DNA from: an uncultured Parafilimonas sp.
GTDB taxonomy: Bacteria; Bacteroidota; Bacteroidia; Chitinophagales; Chitinophagaceae
DNA: 48,563 bases
Assembly (NCBI GenBank): GCA_937892395.1
Contig: CALAGJ010000096.1
Location: 1 to 48,563, forward strand
Reading direction: 5' to 3'
In this document: positions 18,151 through 26,913 of the stretch, in pieces
How positions within the stretch are numbered: the stretch's first letter is position 1
Layout: the number at the start of each line of letters is the position of its first letter
Made by a program: the position numbers and the translations under genes
Notes under the pieces: model-generated
What the model saw: only the letters and a program-made list of their open reading frames with translations
The model's database searches: none
What the model was told of the DNA's origin: nothing

Positions 18151-18759
18151 ATGGTTACAAACATAATGCTTTCATCAGCCGAACAAAATGCAGTAAAAAA
18201 CCCTGAATACATTTTAACAAAGAATAGTATCATTAATAAGGTGGCTACATTGTTTGGAGAATTATCAATGGAGTATGCATCCTTACACAACAAATTGAAT
18301 ACTCCAAAGTTTGCTTTGCAACTGCATCCAAAAATTTCTAAAGGAGAAAATTATCTGGGTCTTCCCTATTTGATGTTAGACTTTCCGAGGATATTTGAAA
18401 AGAATCATGTTTTTGCCATCAGGAGTTTTTTTTGGTGGGGTAATTATTTCAGCATTACACTGCATGTAAAAGGAAAATATAAGCCTTTGATTCACCTCAA
18501 ATCAATGGTGGAAAGTAATACCAAATGGATGTACTATATAGGTATTGATGAATGGGAAAACAATGTGCATGTGCATAACCTACTGCCGATTAGTAGCACG
18601 CACTTGGATTTTTTAGTAAAAGACTTTCAAGAGAAATCTTTTGTTAGGGTTGTACAACTGTTTGATTTGAGCAAATGGGATAATGTAAAAGACATGTTTC
18701 TACATGCTTACACAGACATTTTGCAAACATTGGATACTATCCACCTATACGGTGAATGA
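18151..18759 (+). CDS. Hypothetical protein divergent from the lptF/G operon
   Basis: A 202-aa soluble-looking protein from the ATG at 18151, three codons after a possible TTG at 18142. I do not recognise a named family. It has no signal peptide; the sequence alternates short aromatic strands (YLGLPYLMLDFPRIF, IRSFFWWGNYFSITLHV) with amphipathic helices near the C-terminus. Only 18 bases separate its ATG from the divergent GTG of the permease gene, and its 3' end overlaps the convergent START-like gene by 23 bases. This tight packing suggests a stable local arrangement. Base composition is like the surroundings. Confidence 0.75.
   Translation: MVTNIMLSSAEQNAVKNPEYILTKNSIINKVATLFGELSMEYASLHNKLNTPKFALQLHPKISKGENYLGLPYLMLDFPRIFEKNHVFAIRSFFWWGNYFSITLHVKGKYKPLIHLKSMVESNTKWMYYIGIDEWENNVHVHNLLPISSTHLDFLVKDFQEKSFVRVVQLFDLSKWDNVKDMFLHAYTDILQTLDTIHLYGE
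18158..18187 (-). promoter_or_regulatory. Promoter of the lptF/G-sod-osmC operon
   Basis: On the minus strand, TTTG (18184-18187) and TATGTTTG (18158-18165) are separated by 18 bases, an exact match to the Bacteroidota -33/-7 pattern, and end 25 bases before the GTG start. The whole promoter lies inside the first codons of the divergent gene at 18151. Confidence 0.7.
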
Positions 18760-19117
18760 GCTCCCTCACCTGATATTCCCAAAGTGCTTTTTGATCTTTC
18801 AAATCAGCTTTATCCGCAAAGTCTTTGATGATTAAAATGGTTTGATTACTGATTTCAGTTTGAATGATGCTAAATTCAAAATACTCGTCCTTGCCACTAT
18901 TTAGCCAACGATATCTTACCAATGAATCTTTAACATTTTCTAATCGCTCTGCTTTTTCGGGTACACCATTCCAATAAAAACTTAAAACCCCATCATGTTC
19001 ATCCACTCTATCAGCAAACCACTCCCCCAAACCCGAGGGTGAAGCCATAAATCCATAAATGATAGATGGTGAACAACGCACCGGATATTCTAATGTATAT
19101 AATTGTTTTTTGGACAT
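18737..19117 (-). CDS. START-like (AHSA1-type) domain protein
   Basis: A 126-aa cytoplasmic protein with the helix-grip fold pattern seen in Bacteroidota START-like proteins: an N-terminal strand (LEYPVRCSP), the SGLGEWFADRV segment, alternating strands in the middle (VLSFYWNG, VRYRWLN, YFEFSIIQ) and a C-terminal helix (ALWEYQVRELIHRIGG). Such folds bind small hydrophobic ligands; the ligand here is unknown. The ATG at 19117 (MSKKQLYTLEY) fits the fold better than the open frame to 19156. It is convergent with the preceding hypothetical gene, and the two stop codons lie inside each other's coding sequence. Confidence 0.82.
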   Translation of the reverse strand: MSKKQLYTLEYPVRCSPSIIYGFMASPSGLGEWFADRVDEHDGVLSFYWNGVPEKAERLENVKDSLVRYRWLNSGKDEYFEFSIIQTEISNQTILIIKDFADKADLKDQKALWEYQVRELIHRIGG

Positions 19118-19299
19118 TTTACCTGTATTCTCCACTTTATTTTTGGAAGCCTGCAATAATATAAAATAAATAATACCGCCAAAATTTTTTTAAGTTTATG
19201 AGAATACAGTATTTAGCGGGCTAAGCGTAAAAATATTTTATTAACAATAAAATATACGATTATCGTTTTATTGGCATAGCGTTTTAAATATATTGCATC

Positions 19300-19929
19300 A
19301 TGAAAAATGTTTTAAAAAGGTTTGTTGCTTTATCATTTGTGATTCTTTTAGGTAGTGTTGTGGGCTATGCCCAAACGCCAAAGATAATTGGCGACTGCAC
19401 AGTTAGCTATTCCGTAAGCAGCCCCGATGCATCGCTAAATAATACCACTAAGACTTTTTATCTGAAAGGCAAAATGTCAAGGGTCGATATTGAAAGTCCA
19501 ACATATACTCAGTCCACCATTTATGATGCTACCACAGGCAGTGCCGTTATTTTAAAAGAATTGGGAGGAAATAAATATCTGTACAATTTATCTGTTGCGC
19601 AATGGGCTGAAAAAAATAAAGATTTTGATGACATGCAGGTAATCTTCCAAAATGAAACTAAAACAATACTTGGATATGAGTGCAAAAAAGCTGTGCTTAC
19701 TTTGAAAAATGGCACATCTACAATTATATACTATGCCACAGCTATAAAACCATCACTATCAGAGAACCCTTTTCAGTTTAAAGGAATACCGGGGTTTGTA
19801 TTGGAATATGAATCGGAAATATCAACAGGCAAGAAAATAAGCTATACGGCAACAAAAATCAATTTTAATCCTGCCCCAGCATCATTGTTTGAAATTCCGA
19901 AAACAGGATATCGGGTTATGCCTGGATAA
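19300..19929 (+). CDS. Secreted GLPGLI-like protein
   Basis: A 209-aa exported protein with a clear signal peptide (residues 1-25, ending VGYAQ). The rest consists of beta strands with a TFYLKGKMSRVDIES segment, an ILGYECKKAVLTLKNG segment and FQFKGIPGFVLEYE, which matches the GLPGLI-type core where the family motif is 'pGLpG-l-l'. The conserved Cys pairs (Cys in IGDCTV and GYECKK) are typical. Function of the family is unknown; members are periplasmic and often near outer-membrane proteins. It stands alone, in a + orientation facing the minus-strand regulator gene at 20069. Confidence 0.72.
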   Translation: MKNVLKRFVALSFVILLGSVVGYAQTPKIIGDCTVSYSVSSPDASLNNTTKTFYLKGKMSRVDIESPTYTQSTIYDATTGSAVILKELGGNKYLYNLSVAQWAEKNKDFDDMQVIFQNETKTILGYECKKAVLTLKNGTSTIIYYATAIKPSLSENPFQFKGIPGFVLEYESEISTGKKISYTATKINFNPAPASLFEIPKTGYRVMPG

Positions 19930-20068
19930 TCGAAGTGAAATTAGTAATGTGTTTTATTATTTCCAGTGTTTTTGGTAATCTATAAGCGAAAGAACCCATT
20001 ATTCATGATTTGATGGCATTCAAAATAGTAGATCTTTTATAGTATTCAAACAATCAAAAAGAACACCC

Positions 20069-20842
20069 TCACTCCCCGGCAAGCCATGCTTTAAAAGATG
20101 CTGCACGCTCTGTACTTACTATGGTTTCTAATTTGGAGGGAGGATTTAGTTTGATGAGAACCCTTGCTTTACTATAAGTCAACATAGAATCTATGGCAGC
20201 ATAGCTGATGATAAACTGTCTGTTGATTCTGAAAAACGCTTTCGGATTCACCAATCCTTCTAACTGATCTAAGTTATAATCTCCGGGAAATTTTTTGCCG
20301 GCTTTTGTTACTATAAAATTTGCTTTATTTTCTGTATAGAAATAAGCTACTTGCTCAGTTTCTACCGTATGCATGTGCTCACCCAATCTTATTACAAACC
20401 GCTGTTTATATTGTACGGGTTGTTGCAAATTTTTCATGAGCATCGCTAAGTTTTGTGTAGGCAACTCATTGCTGTCATCCTGCATAAAATATTTCTTATA
20501 TTTTTCTATGGACTGACGCAGTTCCTCTTTTTTCACAGGTTTTAGGATATAATCAATTGCATACAATTTAAAGGCATCAATAGCATAGGCATCATAAGCT
20601 GTGGTAAATATGACAGGAGCATTTATTTCTACCGTTTTAAATATATCAAAACTTGGCCCATCTGCCAGTTGTATATCTGCAAAAATGAGTTGTGGCATTT
20701 CATTATTCTGCAGCCAATTTACAGTACTACTTATACTATCCTGTACCGGCAGAATATCTGCCTCCGGCAGCAATTCAAGCACTAATTTTTGTAATCTGTT
20801 TGCTGCAATATCTTCATCTTCAATAATCAATACACGTATCAT
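20069..20842 (-). CDS. LytTR-family response regulator (end of the YceI/cytochrome operon)
   Basis: A 257-aa response regulator. The receiver covers about 1-120, with the acidic Glu8-Asp9-Glu10 pocket, phospho-acceptor Asp56 (LIFADIQLADG), TTAYDAYA and Lys in ILKPV. The LytTR DNA-binding domain covers about 140-240 (RFVIRLGEHMHTVETEQVAYFY, then FFRINRQFIISY). It begins 2 bases after the kinase stop. It probably autoregulates the seven-gene transcript of which it is the last gene, as the spacing from the first gene to here never exceeds about 95 bases. Confidence 0.94.
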   Translation of the reverse strand: MIRVLIIEDEDIAANRLQKLVLELLPEADILPVQDSISSTVNWLQNNEMPQLIFADIQLADGPSFDIFKTVEINAPVIFTTAYDAYAIDAFKLYAIDYILKPVKKEELRQSIEKYKKYFMQDDSNELPTQNLAMLMKNLQQPVQYKQRFVIRLGEHMHTVETEQVAYFYTENKANFIVTKAGKKFPGDYNLDQLEGLVNPKAFFRINRQFIISYAAIDSMLTYSKARVLIKLNPPSKLETIVSTERAASFKAWLAGE

Positions 20843-20844
20843 AT

Positions 20845-23694
20845 TTACTTCTTTATATGTGGAATTTTTACGCTGAAATACTTGCCATCATTATCTATTG
20901 TGATTTTGCTGCCACTGAGCAACAAATATCTATTGGCCAAATTATCTAAACCCATCCTAGTGCCTTCTTCCGGTTTCGATTTATACTGGATAGGATTAGC
21001 AACTACAATACAATTTTCATTGCCAGATACAGTTATCAGTAAGGGCCTTCCATTCGAAACTACATTGTGTTTAATTGCATTTTCTACCAATAACTGTAAG
21101 GCAAGTGGTGGAATAAATAGTTGCTTTTTTAAAGCATCGTGCAATAGAATATCCACTTGCAATGCATCACTAAACCGCTTCTTTTGTAAGTAGATATAAT
21201 CCTCTAAAATATGTACTTCCTCTTGTAGCGGTATCAAATCTTTGTCTCTATACATTACCACGCTTCGATAAAAATCAGATAGTTTTTCTACATATTCTAC
21301 AGCCTGCTCAGGTTGTGTTTCTATTTCAGACACCAAGATGTTGAAACTATTAAAAAGGAAATGTGGATTAATCTGGTTGCGCAGGGTTTGTAATTCCAGA
21401 TTAATTTTTTCATTTTGTAAACTATTCCATTTTTTTATTTGTGATTCTCTGTATCTGATAATAAAAAAAATACCAGCAAGAATAGCAGCAATCATTCCAA
21501 CAATAAACCAGGTCTGTAACCAAAATGGTTTTTCGATGATGAATGAGAAACTTGCTTCATTAGCATTTGATAAGCTACTGCCTAATCCCGTTTTTACATG
21601 AAAGGTATAACTACCCGGTGGTAGCTTTGGAAATATTTTTGACTTATCATTTGTGGCTGTCCATTCTTTGTCATACCCATCCAATTTATACGCATATTGT
21701 AATTGCTCCGGATGTGGGTAATAAATACCTGAGAAATAAAAACCCAAATTATTCTGATTATGAGAAAATTCATGCCCGTTTGCATACTGCCCTTCTTTTA
21801 GGAACAGCTCCACTTTATTGATATAGATAGCAGGAAGTGGCGTTTTAAAATCATTTGAATTAAATCCATAAATATTCTTTGCGGCCACAAAATATAGGGC
21901 ACCATCCTGACTGATACTATACCCATTCAAATCATCTGATACAGCATCAATACCATTAGATTTATCAATAAAATCTACGGCACCTGTTGCAGTATTTATC
22001 ATATCAATTCTATGCTTATGGAATACAAATATTTTGCTTTTATAACCAGCAATACCAGTTACCATTTCTTCACTCAGTCCATCCTTTTCATCCCAGGTCT
22101 GAAACTGTTTAAAATCATAAGAAATTAATCCTGCATCGTTTGTGGCATACCATATTTTTCCGGATGCATCTTCTGCTATTTTATATACTACATTTCCTTT
22201 GTATCCCTTTGTATTTTTTAGCCAATTGGTTTTTCCATTTTCATACCACGCTATGCCATCGCCATCTGTAGCCAACCACACTCTTTTCTTACTATCAATA
22301 AAAATTTGATATACATATTTATTTGCTGCAGCGGGTATTTGTGTAGGGATAAATATGGCATTACGGGTATCAATTTTTATAATTCCTTCAAAAGAAGCAA
22401 TCCATATTTCATTGTCAAAGCCAGCTATTGATGTAATATTAATTTTGTCATTAATTAACGCATTTTGCAACCTTCTTATGCTGCCATTTTTTTCATCGAA
22501 GACGTAGATGCCATACCCCAAAGTGCCTATCCAAATTGTGCCATTGCTGTGCCGATAAATAGCAGATACTTGCTTATACGCTATAGTTGGCAAAGGATAT
22601 TTCTTTTCCGACCAGGTACCATTTTCATTAAGCATGCGGGACAATCCTTTATCATTCCAAAACCAAAACTCTTTATCTGAAACTGCTTGCATATTATATA
22701 CAAAATCTTCCTGCCGCATGGGCAGGTGTATAATGGTTTGCAATGAAAAGGAATTTACAAAAGTTAATGCATTATTTCCCGCCATCCACACTGCTCCACT
22801 TTGATCGGCACAGATAGATGTGATGGATGAATTGGATTGGTGCTGTATTATGGAAACTGCTTTTTCATTCTCCGAAGGAGTAAAATAAATTAATCCATTA
22901 TTAGCAGTGGCTGCCAAAATTTTATTGTTGTACCATAACAAATCATTTACTGCACCATAAGTCCAGGATGGTGTAATATAACTGATACGATAATCATTTT
23001 CAAGCCTTGCTATACCTGCATCTTGCATACCTATCCAGAATGTATTGTTGCTACCAGCAGTTATTGCGGTTACAATATTATCGGGCAAACCATTTTTGGA
23101 AGTTATAGTATGAATATTTTTTTTACCTCCATACCAGTAGCAAATGTTTATACCTCTGTCAGTAGCTGCTATGATATGTAAGCTATCTTTTGCTATAATT
23201 TTATAAATATAATTGTCGCTTAGTCCATCATCGGTATTGAAATTATACAAATGCTTTTTTGCTTTGAGGTATAGGCCCTCCCCTGCTGTGCCTATCCAAA
23301 GCATATCATTGGCTGTGTATAGCAATGATTTTATTGGGACTTTTGGGAAGCCCTCATCCAGTGCTATTGGTATGATCTTATGCTGATGAAGCCTGCCAAT
23401 CATTCCAGATTCATAGCCAACAATGATTTCTCCTGTAGGATTTTCACAAATTGATGTTACAGATTTTGAAAGAGAATCATCTTGTTTGTACAGATGAAAC
23501 TTCATGCCATCAAATAAATATAAACCTGACGCTGCTCCGCAATAGAGTTGTCCTTTCTTATCTTGATATAAAGTCTGAATTTTGTCAGGCGCTGATTCAT
23601 TGCCCAGTACAAAAGACTTTCCGTAAGCATCCTGACATTCTGCGTAGCAGCTAAATAATAAAAAAGATACGAGTATCAGGGAGTTTTTGCACAT
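20845..23694 (-). CDS. Beta-propeller (reg_prop/Y_Y_Y) sensor histidine kinase
   Basis: A 949-aa membrane sensor. After a signal-like N-terminus (LILVSFLLFSC) come about a dozen two-component-regulator propeller repeats (about 30-600; for example DNYIYKIIAKD, GLPDNIVTAI, NGTIWIGTLGYGIY), a Y_Y_Y domain (about 640-715; YAYKLDGYDKEW), one transmembrane helix (about 722-745) and a LytS-type kinase with phospho-acceptor His near 779 (NQINPHFLFNSFNIL) and the LLVENAIKHN N-box. There is no fused response regulator; the regulator is encoded separately just downstream. It starts one base after the YceI gene stop, so sensing is tied to expression of the YceI/cytochrome genes. Confidence 0.95.
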   Translation of the reverse strand: MCKNSLILVSFLLFSCYAECQDAYGKSFVLGNESAPDKIQTLYQDKKGQLYCGAASGLYLFDGMKFHLYKQDDSLSKSVTSICENPTGEIIVGYESGMIGRLHQHKIIPIALDEGFPKVPIKSLLYTANDMLWIGTAGEGLYLKAKKHLYNFNTDDGLSDNYIYKIIAKDSLHIIAATDRGINICYWYGGKKNIHTITSKNGLPDNIVTAITAGSNNTFWIGMQDAGIARLENDYRISYITPSWTYGAVNDLLWYNNKILAATANNGLIYFTPSENEKAVSIIQHQSNSSITSICADQSGAVWMAGNNALTFVNSFSLQTIIHLPMRQEDFVYNMQAVSDKEFWFWNDKGLSRMLNENGTWSEKKYPLPTIAYKQVSAIYRHSNGTIWIGTLGYGIYVFDEKNGSIRRLQNALINDKINITSIAGFDNEIWIASFEGIIKIDTRNAIFIPTQIPAAANKYVYQIFIDSKKRVWLATDGDGIAWYENGKTNWLKNTKGYKGNVVYKIAEDASGKIWYATNDAGLISYDFKQFQTWDEKDGLSEEMVTGIAGYKSKIFVFHKHRIDMINTATGAVDFIDKSNGIDAVSDDLNGYSISQDGALYFVAAKNIYGFNSNDFKTPLPAIYINKVELFLKEGQYANGHEFSHNQNNLGFYFSGIYYPHPEQLQYAYKLDGYDKEWTATNDKSKIFPKLPPGSYTFHVKTGLGSSLSNANEASFSFIIEKPFWLQTWFIVGMIAAILAGIFFIIRYRESQIKKWNSLQNEKINLELQTLRNQINPHFLFNSFNILVSEIETQPEQAVEYVEKLSDFYRSVVMYRDKDLIPLQEEVHILEDYIYLQKKRFSDALQVDILLHDALKKQLFIPPLALQLLVENAIKHNVVSNGRPLLITVSGNENCIVVANPIQYKSKPEEGTRMGLDNLANRYLLLSGSKITIDNDGKYFSVKIPHIKK

Positions 23695-23695
23695 A

Positions 23696-24256
23696 CTATC
23701 TGGGTATTAATACAGCATTTACATCTACTGCTATTTCATTGGCCAGCTTTTGATTTACAACTTTTGGTATGGGGATATTATGCTCAGCTAAAAAAACTTT
23801 AAAGGAGCTTTTAATGGTTATTTTATTATCCTTTACTGTAATTTCACTTTTAATGATTCTCTCTTGACTAATGCCGTGCAAAGTGAACATGCCTTTGGTA
23901 CGTACAGCATAAGTGCCACTCTTACTAAGGTCTGGTTCTTCTATAATTTTTCCTTTGTAAGTGGCTACAGGATAAATATCGGTTTCAATATATTTTTCAT
24001 AAAAATGCTCTTGCTGCAGTGCGCCATTAAACCCTTTGAAGCTGCGCATATTTACACTAAAAGAAAAATTGAGTTTGTCAATATCAATAAGCCCAACTAA
24101 CTCTGCGGATGAGGCTTTTATGATTTCTAATTTGGCTACACTTTTAAAATCAATGCGCCCCGTGGTTGTTTCAAATACTACAGGAGTATTTACAAATGAT
24201 GATATGGATACTGTGAGGATAATTATAGCAAAATGAGATATGATTTTGTAAGGCAT
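23696..24256 (-). CDS. YceI-family periplasmic protein (second copy of the operon)
   Basis: YceI domains are lipocalin-like beta-barrels that bind polyisoprenoid or similar amphiphiles in the periplasm. The 186-aa protein from the ATG at 24256 has an N-terminal signal (FAIIILTVSISSFV) and the expected order: TTGRIDFKSV, a central FSVNMRSFKGFN, a QEHFYEKYIETDIYPVATY segment equivalent to the family's 'H..s..ffd...yP...f', and a KGMFTLHGISQ segment. It lies 91 bases after the DUF5777 gene, the largest gap in the operon, and one base before the sensor kinase. It is only distantly similar to the other YceI (25293-25847), so they are not a recent duplication. Confidence 0.85.
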   Translation of the reverse strand: MPYKIISHFAIIILTVSISSFVNTPVVFETTTGRIDFKSVAKLEIIKASSAELVGLIDIDKLNFSFSVNMRSFKGFNGALQQEHFYEKYIETDIYPVATYKGKIIEEPDLSKSGTYAVRTKGMFTLHGISQERIIKSEITVKDNKITIKSSFKVFLAEHNIPIPKVVNQKLANEIAVDVNAVLIPR

Positions 24257-24350
24257 CAACTACTTTGTGTTATGGGCACAAAGTATAAAAAACTTAGATT
24301 CAGTATATTTTAGATATCAATATTGAATGGTTGAGCATGTAATGATTCAA

Positions 24351-25265
24351 TTATTGCTGTGGTAGTTCTTTTGTTTTTTTAATGGTAAATACCCTTGAGA
24401 TATTGAAACCAAAATGTATATCCCCATCGCCCCACTTGCCTGTGGTTTCTGTAATAAATGTGCGCTCCGTCATGCCGGTGCTATTGGTAAACTGTAATTG
24501 AAAGACGTGCCCACCTGTTTCAATATCTACGCCCAAAGCCAAAGAGTTTGTGGTACCTGGCAATTTATTATTTGGAAGCTGATAATAATACTCACCCATT
24601 AAGGCTATGCTATTCGTAAGTTTTACACGTGCAGCACTTCCTATGGCAAATAAATCGTTGGGCACAGTAGCTGTAGGCACAATGTTGTAATGCACCATTG
24701 TGGGCATGAGCTGTAATGAAAATGCGGGTGAAAACTTTCTGGCTATAATGGCTTGATGGGCATAAAAAACACGATCGCTAAAATTGCGTTTGATGCCATC
24801 ATCCGGATTGCGTAGGGACTGTAACATCAATGAAGAAACCCATGTAAGGCTGATGGGCATATTCTTTTTGCCCGTGCTTTGCCAGAGTATGCGATACTTT
24901 GCAAAACCATCAAACTGTTTTCCAAAAGTGCTCCGTCCAATACCAATAGACAGTCTATCACTCAGTCCATAATCAAAACCAATGCGCATGGAAGCATTGT
25001 CTAAACCAAAGAATTCATAGGCACCTTGGTTTAGGGTTCCAAAACGGTGCTGAATTCTAAAATCTAAAATTCCCTTTTGAGTACTTTCCACACTGTGCCC
25101 ATTGATGATTCTGGTGCTTTTGAAGGTAGCAGCGGCCAATTCAACCTGCGACTTTTTCTTTTTTTCCATTTCATCATCGAGCATTTTATCCAAATCTACT
25201 TCCTGTGCAGATAAGGAAAAGCCAATAAAGAAAAATAATCCCGCAGTCAATAATTTTTTTTTCAT
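24351..25265 (-). CDS. DUF5777 family outer-membrane beta-barrel protein
   Basis: A 304-aa exported protein with a signal peptide (residues 1-20, ending SLSAQ). A Lys/Glu-rich segment follows (EMEKKKKSQVEL), then a series of amphipathic strands with the recognisable phrases STRIINGHSVE, LDFRIQHRFG, FFGLDNASMRIGFDYG and FQLQFTNSTGM, typical of DUF5777 membrane barrels in Bacteroidota. It is flanked on both sides by YceI genes on the same strand with gaps of 27 and 91 bases. The barrel could provide an outer-membrane port or docking site for the YceI ligand (inference only). Confidence 0.85.
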   Translation of the reverse strand: MKKKLLTAGLFFFIGFSLSAQEVDLDKMLDDEMEKKKKSQVELAAATFKSTRIINGHSVESTQKGILDFRIQHRFGTLNQGAYEFFGLDNASMRIGFDYGLSDRLSIGIGRSTFGKQFDGFAKYRILWQSTGKKNMPISLTWVSSLMLQSLRNPDDGIKRNFSDRVFYAHQAIIARKFSPAFSLQLMPTMVHYNIVPTATVPNDLFAIGSAARVKLTNSIALMGEYYYQLPNNKLPGTTNSLALGVDIETGGHVFQLQFTNSTGMTERTFITETTGKWGDGDIHFGFNISRVFTIKKTKELPQQ

Positions 25266-25292
25266 AAAATATTTTTTAAGCAGTGGTGGCGA

Positions 25293-25847
25293 TTATTGTT
25301 TTTGATAATTACAGTTAATAGTTATCTCTATATCCTCGGCAATTTTTTTCTGTACAAAAGATTCACCAACTACATTATAATCCTTACGTTTTACTTTAAA
25401 AGTAGAACTGGCAGATACAACCCCACCCTTTACTGTAATGGTGGCAGTAGTGGAAATATTTTTGGTAACATCTTTAATGTTTAAATCTCCTTGTACTGTG
25501 ATTGAATAAACACCATCCTTAGCAAAATTTACAGCTGATAGATTTGTGATTTTGCCTTTAAATGAAGCTTTTGGAAATTTTTCTGAATTCATATAATCGC
25601 TGCCATTAAAATGATCTTGCATGGCCTGCTTGGAAAATTGAAAACTTTTGATAGCAATCTTAAACTGTACATCTCCAGTAGCTGCATTGATAACACTGGC
25701 CACTTCATTGTTTTGAGCTTTGATATCCTCCACAGCGGTATGTGAAAAAAAGGAGGCACTGCCATTTCTTGTTATATAGTTTTGAGCGTTTACAGTCATT
25801 GTGGTAAAAACAGCAAACAGGATAACAATTATTTTTTTCATCATCAT
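25293..25847 (-). CDS. YceI-family periplasmic protein (first copy of the operon)
   Basis: A 184-aa YceI protein with a signal peptide ending near VNAQ and a start among three consecutive ATGs (25847, 25844, 25841). Family features are FFSHTAVEDIKAQN, FKIAIKSFQFSKQAMQDHFN with the conserved His, SEKFPKASFKG and GDLNIKDVTKNI. It ends 27 bases before the DUF5777 gene and begins 32 bases after the cytochrome gene. It is the more canonical of the two YceI copies. Binding of an isoprenoid lipid or quinone is known for the family, but the ligand here is not visible. Confidence 0.88.
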   Translation of the reverse strand: MMMKKIIVILFAVFTTMTVNAQNYITRNGSASFFSHTAVEDIKAQNNEVASVINAATGDVQFKIAIKSFQFSKQAMQDHFNGSDYMNSEKFPKASFKGKITNLSAVNFAKDGVYSITVQGDLNIKDVTKNISTTATITVKGGVVSASSTFKVKRKDYNVVGESFVQKKIAEDIEITINCNYQKQ

Positions 25848-25879
25848 TTTTTTATTGGTTCAAAAAATTTATATTAAGA

Positions 25880-26287
25880 CTAATTATTTGGCGCTCCGGC
25901 ATCTACCCAAGCCCTTATCTGACTTATACTACATTCATCAATTTGAGGATTGCCTTGTGGCATTTGTGAAGCTCCACCTTCCCATAGTACTGAAGACAGC
26001 AATGTACCATAGGTATCTTCTCCATCTAAGGCAAAAGTTGATATAACCGAATAGTCATATAGTTGAATGCCTGCACCTGCATCTGCAGTTCCGCCATGGC
26101 ATGATTGACAATATTGATCCAAAATGGCTTTTATTTCTACACTGTAGCGTACATCTACAGAATCGCAGGTTACAATAGGATATACCTCATCTGCTTTGTC
26201 ATAAGTGCATGCGAATGATGTTACTAAAACAACAGCAAACAATGCTATCAGTGCCATATTTGTTTTCATTCTATTTATTTTTTTCAT
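25880..26287 (-). CDS. Lipoprotein c-type cytochrome with a single haem site
   Basis: A 135-aa exported protein that carries one covalent haem: the motif CQSCH gives Cys60, Cys63 and His64, and Met109 in SQMPQGNP is the likely sixth ligand, as in the short cytochrome c domains found in Planctomycetes and Bacteroidota. A lipoprotein-like signal ends at Cys27 (LVTSFAC). Additional Cys41 and Cys119 could form a disulfide. The C-terminal ISQIRAWVDAGAPN is the usual end of such domains. It is the second gene of the operon, 14 bases after the OB-fold gene. It is likely an electron carrier or a sensor of redox state in the periplasm (inference). Confidence 0.88.
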   Translation of the reverse strand: MKKINRMKTNMALIALFAVVLVTSFACTYDKADEVYPIVTCDSVDVRYSVEIKAILDQYCQSCHGGTADAGAGIQLYDYSVISTFALDGEDTYGTLLSSVLWEGGASQMPQGNPQIDECSISQIRAWVDAGAPNN

Positions 26288-26301
26288 TTACCGGAATAGT
26301 T

Positions 26302-26727
26302 TTATTGATTGATAAGAATTGCCTGATTAATAATTACATCATCCAAATAAGCAGTACAGAATCCTTTAATTGTTATGGTTTGTCCCACAGCTATACCAGT
26401 AGGTTCATCTTTAAATGTACAGTTAACGCCAAACATTGGGTCGGCAGATTGAAGGATAACAAAGGTAGCACCAGCGTCATTTTTCTTTACATCTGTTACT
26501 TTACCATTTACTTCTAAAGCCTTATTCAAATATTTTGTATTTGATGCTGCTTCATCCATTACATAATCATTGTATAGTGCATTTGCAGAAATGGAAATGG
26601 CTTTTTCATCAGACACATCACGCATGGGTTTATTCCATTCATAAATGCCATAAATAATTCCAAAAAGCAGGAGTATGCCAAATAGTACGAATATTTTCTT
26701 CTTAAGAGTCATCTTTGTAAAGTTCAT
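26302..26727 (-). CDS. Membrane-anchored OB-fold (tRNA_anti-like) protein, first gene of the operon
   Basis: A 141-aa protein with an N-terminal transmembrane helix (IFVLFGILLLFGIIYGIY). A periplasmic OB-fold of the tRNA_anti-like type follows: a helix with AISISANALYNDY, strands KALEVNGKVTDVKK, ATFVILQ, FGVNCTFKD, then GQTITIKGFCTAYL and DVIINQAILI. Family members do not bind tRNA in an obvious way, and function is unknown. A possible disulfide pair (Cys in VNCTF and GFCTA) fits an extracytoplasmic location. It opens the seven-gene minus-strand operon; no clear TAnnTTTG was found in the 186 bases upstream. Confidence 0.8.
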   Translation of the reverse strand: MNFTKMTLKKKIFVLFGILLLFGIIYGIYEWNKPMRDVSDEKAISISANALYNDYVMDEAASNTKYLNKALEVNGKVTDVKKNDAGATFVILQSADPMFGVNCTFKDEPTGIAVGQTITIKGFCTAYLDDVIINQAILINQ

Positions 26728-26913
26728 ACTTTGGTTGATTAAAGAAAAAATATTTTGCCAAACCAGATTTATCTTATGTTTATTAAGTAATAAATACAGT
26801 TGAAAGGATTGAATGTTTTACTCACATCCATTCATTGCTCTTTTATTTTCAACATTTCTGGAAGCAAAAATGAGGGATACACAAAGAATTTCATATCACC
26901 AAAATAGGTGATT

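Noticed and set aside
26895..26912. ATCACC/GGTGAT hairpin after recR as a terminator
   Set aside because: Only a 6-bp stem and no T-run on the minus strand; too weak to call.
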